A stretch of DNA of 64,000 bases. Source: Amia ocellicauda. Taxonomy: Eukaryota > Chordata > Actinopteri > Amiiformes > Amiidae. This document shows, one piece after another, positions 42,469 to 55,137 of this stretch; position 1 is the first letter of the stretch; each line of letters opens with the position of its first letter. The stretch is taken from positions 806,001 to 870,000 of the forward strand of contig NW_027102659.1 in assembly GCF_036373705.1 (NCBI RefSeq), read 5' to 3'. A program made the translations under genes and the position numbers. The notes beneath the pieces were generated by a model. It saw only the letters and a list, made by a program, of their open reading frames with translations. It was not told where the DNA came from and did not search any database.

Positions 42469-44510
42469 ATGTCCGGAAACAACATCAGCGACTTCGATTT
42501 AAACGAGTTTTTAGGCAAGTCTTCAGATTATTTTCATTGACTCAGAGCGTGTTGTGTGCATGTATTGTAAATAAGGCTATAACATCTGTTTTAAGTTCTG
42601 TAAAATTATTTTTCAGCCAGTCAACAGGAGTTAATTCCCAACGCTGAGGAGATCATCTGGAACAACGACGGTAAGATTTTTGTGTTTGCGCTCATGGGTT
42701 CTTATGTATGGGTGTGTGTGGTTTTGAAGCGGCTCATTAGAGTTATGAAAACATTTTAATATATATTAATGCCGGTCTCTTTAATTACACAGAAACTATC
42801 GAAAGGCCTGTGATTAATGTCTCCGAGGATCGACCAAGAGAAGTGGTTGTCCCTAGACATGCTGTCTGCCGACCGGGTAAGAACTAAACCCCTGTTTGTT
42901 TGTATAACGTTTCTGTAAGATGTTTGAGTCCAGTTTTGTTAATTTAAAAAAATTATCCTGTCTAACAGTATTAAGAAACGTGGTTCGAGACAACGAAAGG
43001 CCTTCCACATCGAGGGCTTGTTTCGTTTTACCTTCGAGAACCGTAACCTTTCACGAATCTGAAAGGCCGTCAGCCCCGGTATCTGATAGATGTGAGTATA
43101 TGTCTGCAGCCTGTAAGAGGTAAAAGCTTTTTATAAAGCGGTGTGGTTAAAGGTTAAACATGTCTCTTACCTTCACAGCGGTGCAAAAAGCTAAACCAGC
43201 CGAAAAACATAAGAAACGATTATTCTGTGGAGGTAAGTAAGATCTTTCAAACTTTAATGTTTTTAAAAGGGCTTTGTTTGCCCGTTGAGGGCTAATATTT
43301 AAGCCATGGGTGACCGTTTCCTGTAGGGCGGGGGCTTCTGGGAAAGATCTTTAGAAGTCCGGACAGGTCTAGGCTTGTTTCTGGGGAACGTGTTTAGAAA
43401 TGACCGATTGCCGTACCGTCTGGTTAGGAAGTAAAGCCGTCTGAAAGGGTTTAGTAAGTTGTTTGGCTTATCTCCCGCTATTATACTTCTGTTTTAAAGT
43501 GGTTGTAGGAAAAGGCTTGAAGGTGTTCATTGTATTTAATATTTAAACAGATCGTGAAAACGTTTGTGAAACAGGAAGTCCCGGGATCAGGAAGCGTTTA
43601 CACTTGGAAGGTTCGTTTAAAAATGAAATGTTGTTGTGTGTGTGTGTGTTTTATTAACAATATTACAGTTTTTAAAGAAACATTTAAGAAACAGTTTATT
43701 TACAGCGGCTTCTCTCTTTTACATTTATTATCAAGTCCTAATAAATATATTGTCTGTAAATAATAAGGTGTTGTAGTGAATGTCTAAGGCTATTTTCAAA
43801 GGTCTAAAAAAGCTAAAGGTTTTGAATGTCCTGGACATGTTGTTTTAAGTTTGATTTCTGTCGCCGTTTAAAGATGTAAATGTAATGTATATTTTTATTC
43901 TTCCCAAGACTCTTGGGATAGTCATTCTGTGGATGAGCTATTGAGGACAATTACCCCGTCTAAGTGGGATCAAACATCTTCCCCGGTGAGATCACCGAGA
44001 GGATCCCCCACGGTGGTCTTGGAGACCCCCCAACATCTACTCAGGCCACAGCCTTCTGGGGGTAATTCAACACCCCAGATTCAGCCCGCCGCATTGTCGG
44101 GCGGAACAAATACAGGCATCCAACAACCTCAGGGGTCGCCGTCAGTCAGGGCTGACACACCACCCAACGACGGCCTGGTTTCAACATCGTCCCCCCAGAC
44201 CCGTTTCTTGGCTACAGAAACGCGGAACAGTACCCCGCGCTTGGCCAGGGTGTCACCGCAAAGGCCTTCTTGGTCTCCGTCCATGAGTATACGCTCGCTC
44301 CCTGCCTCCTTCGACCGAGATTTACCGGAGCGACCATCCTTTGAAGCTGAGCCAGGCCACCAGCCCCCGGAGCTACTTCCTGAAGGTCGGCATGAGTTGC
44401 TACATACTTTGTTACAAAATCAAAGACTTGTGTTACTGGGGCAAAACCTGGTGATAGAGAGCCAAAACACCCTTATTAATACCCTTACTAACGAATTGTA
44501 CCGTATTTAA
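42469..44510 (+). CDS. Seven-exon Pro/Ser-rich accessory gene, copy D (best copy)
   Basis: Not a recognised family. Proposed exons: 42469-42514 (opening MSGNNISDFDLNEFL), 42617-42670, 42793-42876, 42969-43091, 43179-43232, 43551-43610, 43909-44510. Acceptors are CAG or AAG after pyrimidine-rich tracts. Most donors are GTAAG or GTGAG; the first is GC-type and the sixth is weak. Exons 2 to 6 are all multiples of three and every intron is phase 1, which chance would not give. The protein would be about 340 aa, low complexity and Pro/Ser/Thr-rich, with recurring (E/D)RP(S/V) motifs in exons 3, 4 and 7. A basic patch (KKRLFCGG) lies in exon 5, and a Leu-rich C-terminal helix may be a coiled coil. 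A regulatory or terminal-protein-like role is possible but unproven. Transcription likely starts from the TATA-like box at 42396. Confidence 0.6.
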
Positions 44511-44672
44511 TGTTTTAATAGACACAAAACGCCTTACTATTGTGGGTTGTTGGAAAAATAAAAAATAAATTAAAAAATGTCCTGACTTGGTAAAAGAACT
44601 CACAAACTAAAGGATTATGAACAAGCTAGGGCCCCAAAAAGACCTTCCCGAGAGAACATCCCCGGCCCTGTT

Positions 44673-47600
44673 GTGAACTCCTCTGATGTCCCAATGAACC
44701 TGGAACTATTACAAATGATAAATGATTTAAATAACCCCCAATTACCACCGATAGAATGTGAATTAACACACTTACCGGTGAACCCCGACCTGTTACAGAT
44801 GGTCAATGATCTAAATAACCACCTCCCACCGGTAGCGCTTATAGAGGTTCACCCCCTAGTTCACCCCGATTTGTTTGAAATGGTGGAGGCTTTGGAGGAG
44901 CTACCCCGACCAAATTCTGCCCCTATTATAAATTATTTGAGACAATTAGAACACAGGATGGCGGCAGAAGCAGCCATCACTATAGAGGAGGGTCTTGACA
45001 TTAACCGGTTGGATATCTTTGAAGGACTTTTACAGGCTTTAAATGAGCCTCCTCAAAAAGGGGGTTTTGTAGATGTCAGCAGTGGGGGTGTTCGGAATGT
45101 GGAGGGTTCTGAGACTGATAAGGCTGTGGAGGACATGCTCTGTGAGAATGTAGGGGGTGAAGGCTTGGTTCAAAATGATGATGTGTCCAAGAGTACCAGT
45201 GATCCCGTGATTATAGATAGACCGGCCTATAACAATTTTGAAATGATTCAGCGTTTTACTTTTGCAGAACTTTTAAATTGTGACAATTATGCAGAAATAT
45301 TTGTCAACATACACGAGGCCTTGCAGAAAATGCTTGAACAGGTTGCTGAAAGGGTCAGACCTCGAGATGTTGTACAGTTAGAACTCAGAGGGGATGCTTT
45401 GTTTAGCAACCTATCTGCAATGCTGAGTGGAGATAATTTAGATGTCTGGCTAAAATCGAAGCGTTATTGCAAAGTAACGCAGCCATCTTAGCTGATGAAA
45501 GTCTGTCTCTGGTAATGAATGTGGTTCGTAACCCTGAGGGTGGGGCGCTTAGAAGACTGTCGAAATGCTTGAAGAACGACATAATTAGGACCAAGCTCAG
45601 GCAATTAGTGGTGAGTTCCAGTGGGGACAATAAGCTCTGTTTTGCTTACAGTTTAATAAAACTACTCACCCCCGACATGCCTGAACCCCAAGCTCTGCAA
45701 GAGGCTTTAATGCTTCATCAGAGGGCCGGCTTAAACTCTCAACAGATGGTTGCCTTTTCAGACATTACCAAGTTTGAGGAGTTGTTGTCTTTAAAAATTG
45801 TTGTGTGGTACCGTTGTGAGGTAAAGGAAGTATTTGTTAAATTTCAGACACATCCTGAAACCCATACACAGACACTGTTTCTCTTCCTAGGTGATAGACA
45901 TTAATTTGGAATAAAGAGTTTGACGGCTTTTTTGGGTTGTTCGTATGTTTGTCATTGGTGTTATAAGGCCTTCAATGATAAGCTTAAGCACCGCTGTGAC
46001 GGTTACTGTAACGTCTGTTTCAATCCGCAATGTCGTAAGGGTTTGGCCCCTACCATCCAATGTAAAGATTGCTTAAGGATTTGTCTCTCAACGTTCTGTT
46101 TTTCCGAGCATAAGGTACAGAGGGCCGCTGCTGAGGGGGTTAAAAAACTGAGTTATTGTGATCAAACTAAATATTGCCCGCAGTGTTGCCTCCAGTACCA
46201 TTTTCATGAGGTTAAACCACACAAATGTCTGGAGCCGAGATGCAGGATCTGTAATGCTGATTTAACCTCGGGGTCCGAACACCAGTGCTTTATTCAGCCG
46301 GTTAAAAAGGAGCCGCCGCACAACCGGTATGTCTTTTTTGCTTTTGAATGCCGGCAAGAAAACGGGGTCCACGTTGCTAATTATATACACTGTATTGACA
46401 TGTTGGATCGTGAGTGGTCAGCTAGCGGTGAGAGTTGTGTCAGGGATTTCTTTACGCGGTATCGCGGTCCAAAATACCTCAATTACACATTTATTGCCCA
46501 CAATGCTAAGGGTTATGATTCTTACATTTTGATGAAGTATCTGGTGGAAAATGGGGTGACCCCAAAAATAATAGCTCAGGGTAGCAAGATCATGTGTTTC
46601 ACCGACGAAGCTTTCAACTAACGTTACATAGACTCGTTAAATTTCCTCCCCATGAAATTGAGCGCTTTGCCTAAGGCTCTGGGTTTTGAGGCTCAGAAGA
46701 AAGGTTGGTTCTGCCATTTTTTTAATACTAAGGACACTCAAAATTATCGAGGGTCCTACCCGCCCGCCTCTTATTATGGGGTTGATACTATGATGTCTCA
46801 TGAGAGGGAGGAATTCTTTAAATGGTACAATACGGTTAAGTGAGGTGTTTTTGATTTCCGAGAAGAGATGGCCGCTTATTGTAAAAATGATGTGGTGATC
46901 CTTAAAGAAGCCTGTGTGCGTTTCTGCGCCGAGGTTATCAACACATCGGGTCTCGACCCTTTGCAAAGTGTGACCATAGTGTCTCTCTGCATGAAAATGT
47001 ATCGGTCCAATTTCTTGCAGAGAAACACTATAGCGGTCACCACTTCTGACAACTATCGTGCTAGACAAAATAACTTTTCGACTGTCTCCATACAGTGGCT
47101 GGAATACCTGAGTGCCCGGGATAACATATTCATCAGACATGCTTTAAATCAAGGGGAAGTCAAAATGGGGCCTTACTACTTAGACGGTTTTAGCGACGTG
47201 TTCGGGCGGCGTACCGCTAATGAGTTTGCTGGTTGTATTTACCATGGCTGTCCTCAGTGCTTCGACCCAAACACCTTTAACCCCGAATCACAAAAACTCT
47301 GCGGTGATATCTACTATGATTTCCAGGAACGAATTGAAACTTTAAAAAACACCTATGGTTTGAACGTGCTGGTGATTTGGGAACACGAGTGGACGACCCT
47401 GAAGCAACAGGATGCGGGGGTACAATGGTTTATGGAAACCTTGGACTTTCCTGAATGTCTAGAGCCCCGGGATGCGTTATTTGTGGGTCGTACCAATGCC
47501 CTCTGTTTACATTATGAGGTAAAGGAGGGTGAGAGAGTAGATTACTATGATTTCACCAGTCTGTACCCTTATGTCAACAAGACCAAAATGTACCCGCTGG

Positions 47601-48805
47601 GGCGTCCAACCATTGTTTATCGTGACTTTCTCGAAATCGGACATTACTTTAGTTTGATCAAAGTCACCATGTACCCTCCTCGCGAGCTGTTCTTACCCGT
47701 GTTGCCTTACAGGTGTTCGGGAAAATTGATGTTCCCTCTGTGTAGAACGTGTGTGGAAACTGAAAATCAAACTACCTCTTGTCTGCACAGTGATGAAGAG
47801 AGAGCGCTGACGGGTGTCTGGTGTAGCATTGAGCTTGACAAGGCGGTGGAGAAAGGTTACAGAGTCGGTAAGGTGTATGAGGTTTGGCATTTTTCTGAAA
47901 AAACTGATACTCTTTTTGCTGATTACATTATGACCCATCTGAAAGGGAAACAGGAGGCATCGGGCAATCCCTCATGGTGTGTTGACTCCGCGGCCAAAGA
48001 GCGATACGTTCAGCAATATTTTGAAAAGGAAGGGATCCGTCTAGAGCCGGGGAACATAACTGTAAACCCCGCCAAGAGACAAATGTCCAAACTGATTTTA
48101 AACAGTCTGTGGGGTAAGTTTGGGGAAAGAAATTACCGTCTAAACACAACCTTGATTAAAACCCCTGAACTGTTCATAGAATTTATGTTTTCCAAACAAC
48201 ATGCAGTATCACACTTTCAATTCTTAAATGACCACGTGGCACAGGTCCAGTGGAGGGCCCCTAAAGATTTCCCCACCAAACAGGGGAACGTTAATGTTTT
48301 CATAGCGGTTTTTACCTCGGCTTACGCCCGGCTTGAACTGTACAACTTAATGGATCAGTTGCAGGAACGCACGCTCTATCATGATACTGACTCTGTAATC
48401 TTTGTCACCAGGCCAGGGGATTGGGTCCCTCCCCTCGGGGACTACCTTGGGGAGTTAACGAGCGAACTAGATCCTCAGGACCACATAGTGGAGTTTGTTT
48501 CAGGGGGTCCTAAGACTTACGCATACAGAACGGCTGCGGGTAAGACCTGTATGAAAGTTAAGGGTTTCACTCTGAACCATTGTAACAACAAGCTCATTAA
48601 CATCAAGTCTCTGACGACCCTGGTAGAAAGTTTTGTAACCGAGAAAGACGCGCCTCCTCGTGAGATTATTACAGCCGGAAATCAGATCTATCGCAATAAA
48701 AAGGGGTACACGTTGGAAAATAGATCACTAAACAAACGGTTCAGGGTGGTGTACAATAAAAGAGTGTTGAAGACTGATTATACCACTCTGCCTTATGGAT
48801 ATTAG
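44673..48805 (+). pseudogene. POLB: DNA polymerase B, copy D (best-preserved palm)
   Basis: The last open block alone (46868-48805, 645 aa) holds YCKNDVVIL, palm motif A YYDFTSLYPYVN, motif B NSLWGKFG and motif C YHDTDSVIF. It is the longest uninterrupted polymerase piece in the window. The N-terminal acidic part (44673-45491) shows the three NPDLLQMVNDLNN-type repeats. Broken, about four breaks, some shared with B and C. Confidence 0.9.
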
Positions 48806-49466
48806 CGGTGGTTTTGAAAACAGACTTCAACACCCTTTCTCCTGTATTATAGCCGGTCCCTCCAATTCGGGGAAGAGCTATCTTATAAAGAACATCATAG
48901 AAGATGTGGACGCAACCGTGTCCCAAGCTCTTGACAACATAGTGTGGTGTTTCTCTTGCTGGCAACCTCTCTACGATGATTTGGCTTGGAAAAAAAATAA
49001 TCTGAAATTTGTGCAAGGTCTCCCCGCCTCGTTGTGTGGCGATGACTTGTTCCCGCCCGGTAATACTAACCTAGTGATCCTTGATGACCTGATGGAGCAG
49101 GCCGGTGACAACAGTGAAGTGGAAAAAGCTTTCACAAAGTACACTCATCATAGGAATTTAAGTATTATTTATTTAGTTCAAAATCTATTTTTTCAAGGTA
49201 AAAAAAGCCGCACTATTAATTTATATGCCAATTATATAATTCTTTTTAAAAACCCCAGAGATAAACTACAGGTCACCGTCTTGGCTCGTCAAATGTACCC
49301 TAACCAGACCAAGTTCTTTTTGGAGGCATTTGAGGATGCCACCAAAAAACCCTACGGGTACTTGATTGCGGAATTAAATGCACAAACCCCAGAAGACTTT
49401 CGCCTAAGAACAGGTTTGTGCCCGCACGATTGGCCGGCAGTCTATGTGCTAAAGAAAAGGAAATAA
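48795..49466 (+). CDS. ATP: Packaging ATPase, copy D
   Basis: 223 aa, looks whole. It differs from copy B at only two residues (DLAWKK, EDFRLR), a sign of the B-D kinship. Confidence 0.92.
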   Translation: MDISGGFENRLQHPFSCIIAGPSNSGKSYLIKNIIEDVDATVSQALDNIVWCFSCWQPLYDDLAWKKNNLKFVQGLPASLCGDDLFPPGNTNLVILDDLMEQAGDNSEVEKAFTKYTHHRNLSIIYLVQNLFFQGKKSRTINLYANYIILFKNPRDKLQVTVLARQMYPNQTKFFLEAFEDATKKPYGYLIAELNAQTPEDFRLRTGLCPHDWPAVYVLKKRK

Positions 49467-49472
49467 ATAAGA

Positions 49473-49808
49473 ATGTCTGTTCGGATTAAAAGAAATCTGC
49501 CGCTTTTGCAAATGTTATTTGAGAGGAGCCCGCGCCATAGGAAAGCTGTGCTGGCAGGGGCCCCCTCGGATTTGATCGAGACCCTGTGTGAAATAGCTTT
49601 TAACATCTTACGCGGTAATATACCCCTAACCCCTTCTCAACATTCTAAACTCAAAAAACAAAAAGCGGTTATCAAGATCATCGCTAATAAGAAGTATTCT
49701 ATTAAAAGAAAAAGAAAGAAGATTAATCAAACCGGGGGTTTTATAGGACCGCTGTTGAGCATAGCCGTGCCTTTCCTAACCAGTCTTCTAGCTTCCAGAG
49801 TGGGTTAA
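49473..49808 (+). CDS. Small basic protein with hydrophobic tail, copy D
   Basis: 111 aa, identical to copy B at protein level. Confidence 0.7.
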   Translation: MSVRIKRNLPLLQMLFERSPRHRKAVLAGAPSDLIETLCEIAFNILRGNIPLTPSQHSKLKKQKAVIKIIANKKYSIKRKRKKINQTGGFIGPLLSIAVPFLTSLLASRVG

Positions 49809-49810
49809 TA

Positions 49811-50554
49811 ATGGAATATGCTCAGAAAATGTTTTTGATCCCTCAGGAGCAGCTTGAGAAACTGAGAAAAAATGTTGTCGGGCCAGAGCCCATTAGACAA
49901 ACGGCCGAAAACAACCTGGACTCTGAAATGAAAGCTATACAGGCCAGGGCCGATTTAAATCAGTATTCCAAAGCCCAGTTGTATACCAACACGTTACAGC
50001 GCTACCTCCGTCTGGTTAGACAGGGTGAAAAAGATCAAAACATTTTAACTTTAACCATGGCCTCTCAAGAAAATGGTTCTGGGGCTGATGCGGGGGGAAC
50101 GGTTGATAAAGATGTTGCGGTGACCGAACCTGTAGAGAGTTCAGAGGGAGATGTTGTAACGGATGTTTTGAGAAACATGCCGGCCAGAAGCAAAAGACAT
50201 GCACAATATATCCTGCACAAAATGGTTCAGAAACTGCGGGTAACGGCTTGGAATGAACAGGGTGAATTTGTTTTTAAAGGACTACTGATCAAAGGTTCAC
50301 ACATGTTCGATTTGTTGAAGAGTGTCACTAGCACTAATAAGGTACCTGATAGTCGCCGACCTGTAGGCTGGAATGCTTTCCTACAGGCGATGGCCTGTCT
50401 GAACATGCCCCAATCAACAGTTCCTAACCAGGAAACGCGACAAAAAATCCGTCTGTGTAAAGAGGTGGAGCCTGATCTGACTCCGATATCTCATTACTCT
50501 GACCGTGCTGAGCGACCATCCTCAGGATCTATCCATTGTTGGGAAGCTTATTAA
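49811..50554 (+). CDS. Conserved 247-aa Polinton left-arm protein, copy D (best copy)
   Basis: 247 aa, looks whole. The N-terminal helical part (MFLIPQEQLEKLRK; DLNQYSKAQLYTNTLQRYL, about residues 56-74) is followed by an acidic low-complexity linker (about 85-120). The C-terminal part has VLRNMPARSKRHAQYILHKM, then WNEQGEFVFKGLLIKGSHMF, then RRPVGWNAFLQAMACLNMP. This two-part pattern is seen widely in Polinton-bearing animal genomes next to the ATPase. Its biochemical role is not known to me; the C-terminal part could be a small winged-helix-like DNA-binding fold. It is the last gene of the left arm. Confidence 0.7.
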   Translation: MEYAQKMFLIPQEQLEKLRKNVVGPEPIRQTAENNLDSEMKAIQARADLNQYSKAQLYTNTLQRYLRLVRQGEKDQNILTLTMASQENGSGADAGGTVDKDVAVTEPVESSEGDVVTDVLRNMPARSKRHAQYILHKMVQKLRVTAWNEQGEFVFKGLLIKGSHMFDLLKSVTSTNKVPDSRRPVGWNAFLQAMACLNMPQSTVPNQETRQKIRLCKEVEPDLTPISHYSDRAERPSSGSIHCWEAY

Positions 50555-50733
50555 TCTCATGTTTTTATTTGTCTCCCCTGTAAATAATGACCCGACAAAC
50601 AATTTTTTATTTTTATTTTTTATTTTTCAAATGTTGTACATTTATTTATACCATAACCCCTGCTTTGTATAAGAATTGTGTTGAATAAAAACAAAACTAA
50701 TGATTCAAAGGCTGTTTTCATTATTTTTTCACC

Positions 50734-51306
50734 TTAACACGCATGACATCTTTTAAAATCCTCACAAGAACACCCCATCTGTATACACGGCTGGCTAGGG
50801 TCGTAAGTCATTGTGTTATAAGGGGGGGTCCACAGTGTCCTGACAAACTCTGCCACTTTTTTATCATTTTGGCCTAAATCCTCACTGTACAAGGCCATAA
50901 TATCGGGGTATGACCTTCCTTTAGATCTATGAAATAAGAAAAACACACAGTGTTGACCACAAGTGAAGGTCTGAAGACTTTGTACTTGACGACCGCTGTA
51001 AATGGTTTCTTGACAGTTGTTGAGCAGAAAGTTATTGATCTTCCGAGGGAAAGGTCTGAAATCCGGGGGGTTTGCATAGGAATCAAAAAATTCACCACGG
51101 TGGTCCTCCCTTAGATAAATAGCCAGCCAATGTTCTCCGGGCATATTTTTAGGGTGTGTGTTGATTATGTACATTGCAGGTAAATTCTTGATCTTAAATT
51201 TAGGCAGCTGATCGCAGGTGTAGACTCCTTGAAACAGTTTCCGTGAGCTGGCCAGGGCATTCATGATGTGGTTGAGCTCTCTGGTGTTCATTTTAATAAT
51301 AATCAT
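50734..51306 (-). CDS. PRO: Adenain-type protease, copy D
   Basis: 190 aa, looks whole, with all four active-site residues present. A further upstream in-frame Met (51315) is less likely than the shared start or the internal MNTREL. Confidence 0.92.
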   Translation of the reverse strand: MIIIKMNTRELNHIMNALASSRKLFQGVYTCDQLPKFKIKNLPAMYIINTHPKNMPGEHWLAIYLREDHRGEFFDSYANPPDFRPFPRKINNFLLNNCQETIYSGRQVQSLQTFTCGQHCVFFLFHRSKGRSYPDIMALYSEDLGQNDKKVAEFVRTLWTPPYNTMTYDPSQPCIQMGCSCEDFKRCHAC

Positions 51307-52602
51307 ACATAACATTTCTCCTCTGATTCACCTCAATAATGTTGTCAAACACTGCATACACGACCATATTTACAGTGCGTGGTAGAGGCTGCTTGAAACG
51401 CATCTCCAAACGCATATTGCCCGTCTTCATCAGTGAAAAATGTTGTCCACACTCTTCGTCAGGGGTCAGGTTGAAACCGTACAGGGTGTAACCGCTGCAG
51501 TATTCCCGGCGATCGATCAGCCGGGAGTTTGATCCTTGAGATGGCGACCCGTAGCCAGTACTAGACTGTCATATTCACGAACCACATTGCCGTTTTCAAA
51601 GTCAGGTTGAAAAGGTCTGGATGGAACCTGCACACCATCGACGTACAACGCTATAAATTCCGCGTTATAATGTTTAAAGTTAAAGGGGTTCTTGTTGTAA
51701 ACCCCGGTAAATGCATCATTATCCACGAGACCTATAATAACCTGTTTTGGGAGCTGTCCTAGAAACAGATTTTCCTGGTTCATCACCCGTGTCCCTGCGG
51801 GGATACTGTGGACTTTCATATAGACTCTTTCGATCGGGTACTTGGCGTTTGCCGTCATTAACGCCTGCGCGTGTCCTAGTTTAACCGCCGGGGAGACGGA
51901 CACTTTTTTCACAAACAGCGAGGCCGATAATATGGTCAGTTTATATTTTTCAGTATCAGGGGTCATCAGACAAAAAGCACTTTTACTACGGATCATTTTA
52001 ATTTTAATGTCTACCCCGTTGAGCATGAGTTTTTCTTGGAAAAATATGTCTGCATGGATATGCCCCATTAGCTCAAAGGTCCTCCCTTCTGTTGAAAAGG
52101 CCGTTCTTTTTTGCAAACCCTTATTGAGTCCCTCTGGATCCTTGTCGTCCATAGCTTCCGGGATGTCTTTGAAGAAAAGGCCGGGGTTGAACTGTTTGCC
52201 TAGGGTCTCCTCACTATAATTAAGTATACACTCCATCATGGCTCTATAGGGGTAAGTATTGCTGCTTTGACTAATGAGCCGATCTCCCAGGGTCACATCC
52301 ACCTGTGAAAACATGGTGGCCACCGGGTAATTGATGACCCCAGCGTTGGTCGTCTTCTCGATTGCATCGCCATCCTCATCAGTCACTTTACAGTTCATTA
52401 AAATAAATGTGTTATTCAAATCAATATAATCCTCGCCATTGCCAGCTATAAAAAACTCCAGAGGGGCCGTGTCTGAAATTGCAGAAAGAGGGGGAATCTC
52501 TACATATATGATCTTATCTATACTCGTTTGAGTGTATGGAACTGTAAACAGATCCAGTTCTGATTTGACGCATTCTTCCGATAGACTGTGGACAAAAGAC
52601 AT
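51293..52602 (-). pseudogene. MCP: Major capsid protein, copy D
   Basis: 361 residues open from 52602, with the C-terminal block present beyond. Broken, about one break, of the same kind as copy B. Confidence 0.88.
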
Positions 52603-53093
52603 GTTTAAAAGATGTATCCTGAGGCTCTATTTTTCTTTCTTTGAGACTTTCTTTTTGCAGGTTTTTTCTTGTGCTGCTTCCTTCTCCGAGTGTTTCCACG
52701 ATATGTTGGAGAATGAGAGATTCTTCGTTTTTTGTTAGCCACGGATCTTTGTCGCCCCCTGGTGGACACATGCTGTTTCTTCTTTTACCCCCCTCCTCGC
52801 CATTACCATGAGACCCGAACCCTCCTGATGCTCATGGCTAGCTGCCCGGTTCATAACATTGGTGAACACGTCACTAACAATATTTTTAGCCGCTGATTTC
52901 AAGTGGGGTCTGGCTATAGCAAAGCCTCTCTTAAGCAGGGGTATGGCCATTCTAAAGAGACCACGAAAGAGTCCTCCTAGACCGGCGCCATACATTGTGG
53001 GGGCTCCTACAATACCGGGCAAGCCGTTCCATCTTGCATCTTGTAATAATCCACATAGGCGCTAGGATCTACATAACCATTCGAGGTAGCCAT
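52514..53093 (-). pseudogene. pVI-like glycine-rich virion protein, copy D
   Basis: MATSNGYVDPSAY start at 53093. The amphipathic GLGGLFRGLFRMAIPLL stretch is present. Broken, about two breaks. Confidence 0.62.
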
Positions 53094-53094
53094 T

Positions 53095-53827
53095 TTAATA
53101 ATGTACAAACTGTTTCAGGGGTCGAAAATGTAGTTTGACATTAACTTTACCGAAGCGGAAGGGTACGTTGATATTCTGATCCGATTTTACTTCGATCGTG
53201 ATGTTGTCAAAGTGGGTCTTTGAGACTGGTACGTAGTGTGGTTTGTCATAAGTAATTGTGACCATGTCATTGCTTTTACCTTTATTAAGTACATTTCTCA
53301 AAAGGGGGACATAACTATCCCCGACCCTCTGGTGGGTTATGATATCCGTATACACATAAAGAGTGTAAAAGCCGCCCCACCACTTCTGAGAACCTGCTCT
53401 CTGTGTCAGAATAGAACCCAAATATACGCCCCAGTTGGCCGCTGGTTTGAATGCTAATACCTGGTTTTGACACCTTGTACACTCTGTTTTTAATAGGGTT
53501 GTAATATAGCTTGATGTTGGGGGTGCCTTCTGAGAACTGTTTATGCATCTCATCTAATATTTTATCCACATTGTCATAATAACCTCCTTGTATCGTGAAT
53601 GTCCATTGACTCTTTTTAACATCATCAAAAATGGCGAAGGTGGCATCCTTATCTTGTAAAACAGCCCAAGTGTAAGGATACTGTATTTCCGCCAACCCCA
53701 CTTCCCACGACCCCCTTAGATCTATAGATTTTCCAAATTGTACCGTGTAACTGGATATTTCATTTTTAGGATATATATCGAGAGAGGCATTACTGGGTAG
53801 AGTCACGTAGAAGCCTCCTGATTCCAT
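53095..53827 (-). pseudogene. Minor capsid protein, copy D
   Basis: Start MESGGFYVTLPSN at 53827. Covered by two overlapping frames as in B. Broken, about one break. Confidence 0.82.
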
Positions 53828-53873
53828 CTTGAGAATCGAAAGTAATGCCCCCAACACACCCGCGGGCATGTTG

Positions 53874-54983
53874 TTATAAGGATTGAATATCGCAAACCTG
53901 TTGTTCCGGGACCCAACTATTGAACTTTTCAGGCCATCCAAGCCATTTCATCAACACATATTTTTTCCGGTTCTGGGTTTTTTCAGCTAATATCTTTTCA
54001 ACTCTGTATACACTGTCTTTACCCACAATAATTTTTTGTAACTCGGCTTCGTAAAACGTTCCTTCTATATCCTCCCTGTCATAGTCTTTTAACCGGTACA
54101 CGGGGGGGTCTCTACCCAACTGTTCGGTAACTGTAAAATATTCGTCAGAAAATGTTTGTTCATAACCTTTGGCAAAAGTACTCCTTAGCTTTGAAACGCG
54201 AACCACATCACCGATGTTGAACTAATAAGTAGTTTTTCCCTTCTTAATAAATGGTCGGTATAATTTTTTATAGACCTTAAAAGAATTGCTTTGATCAACA
54301 TCTAAAGGCTTCATTTTAATACTGGTGTGATACCCTTGGTTGTAAGCATCGATAAAATCTTGAACTTTATCAAAATACTTGAACGTGTTGACCGCTGTAA
54401 AATATCTCCACATTTTGGTCTTTATGGTGCGGTTAAACCTCTCCACTACCGATGCCCTAAGCTCATTACCGGTGGTGAAATGATGTATTTTGTGTCTCTT
54501 CAGTAGATTCTGAAATTCTCTGTTGAGAAACTCTTTTCCTTTATCAGTCTGCAGTTTTTTAGGACATCGACCCTGGGACAATATATCCTCAAAGGCCCTT
54601 GTCACCGCCCGACCTGTTTTATTATGTAGAATGCGAGCCCAGGCATATTTTGATAACACATCGATACACATCAACATCAATTTGTGACCATTGTTATGTT
54701 TTGATAAATTTGACATATCGACTAGATCCATTTGCCATTGTGAATCTATGTCAGTTGCATATACGCGGTTTCTTTTAAAGTTAATCCTGAGAGGTTTATG
54801 TAAGGTATAGGCGTCTTGTTCCCGTAACCATTCTGAAACAACCACATCATTAACCTTCACTCCGGCCTCAGCGAGTCCTCTTTGAAAACCCTTCTTACCC
54901 GCCAAACCCCCAATCTTGGCTGGGTTGTAGTATAGTTCCTGCATTTGGGGAGCTTGCCGAGTCATTCTGTCAAATAACCACAC
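53874..54983 (-). pseudogene. INT: Integrase with chromodomain, copy D
   Basis: All domains are present and nearly identical to copy B. Broken, about one break, shared with B. Confidence 0.88.
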
Positions 54984-55137
54984 AGACCCACACTATGCGC
55001 AAAGTTTTTATACAAGGTTTTTTATTCAACTTCAGGAGAGCAGATACCACTTTTTAGACATTTGAGAAAAGTATAACATACACAACAATTTTTTCTACGG
55101 TCCAGACAAAAATAAATCAGATGATTGGTTACTTGAT

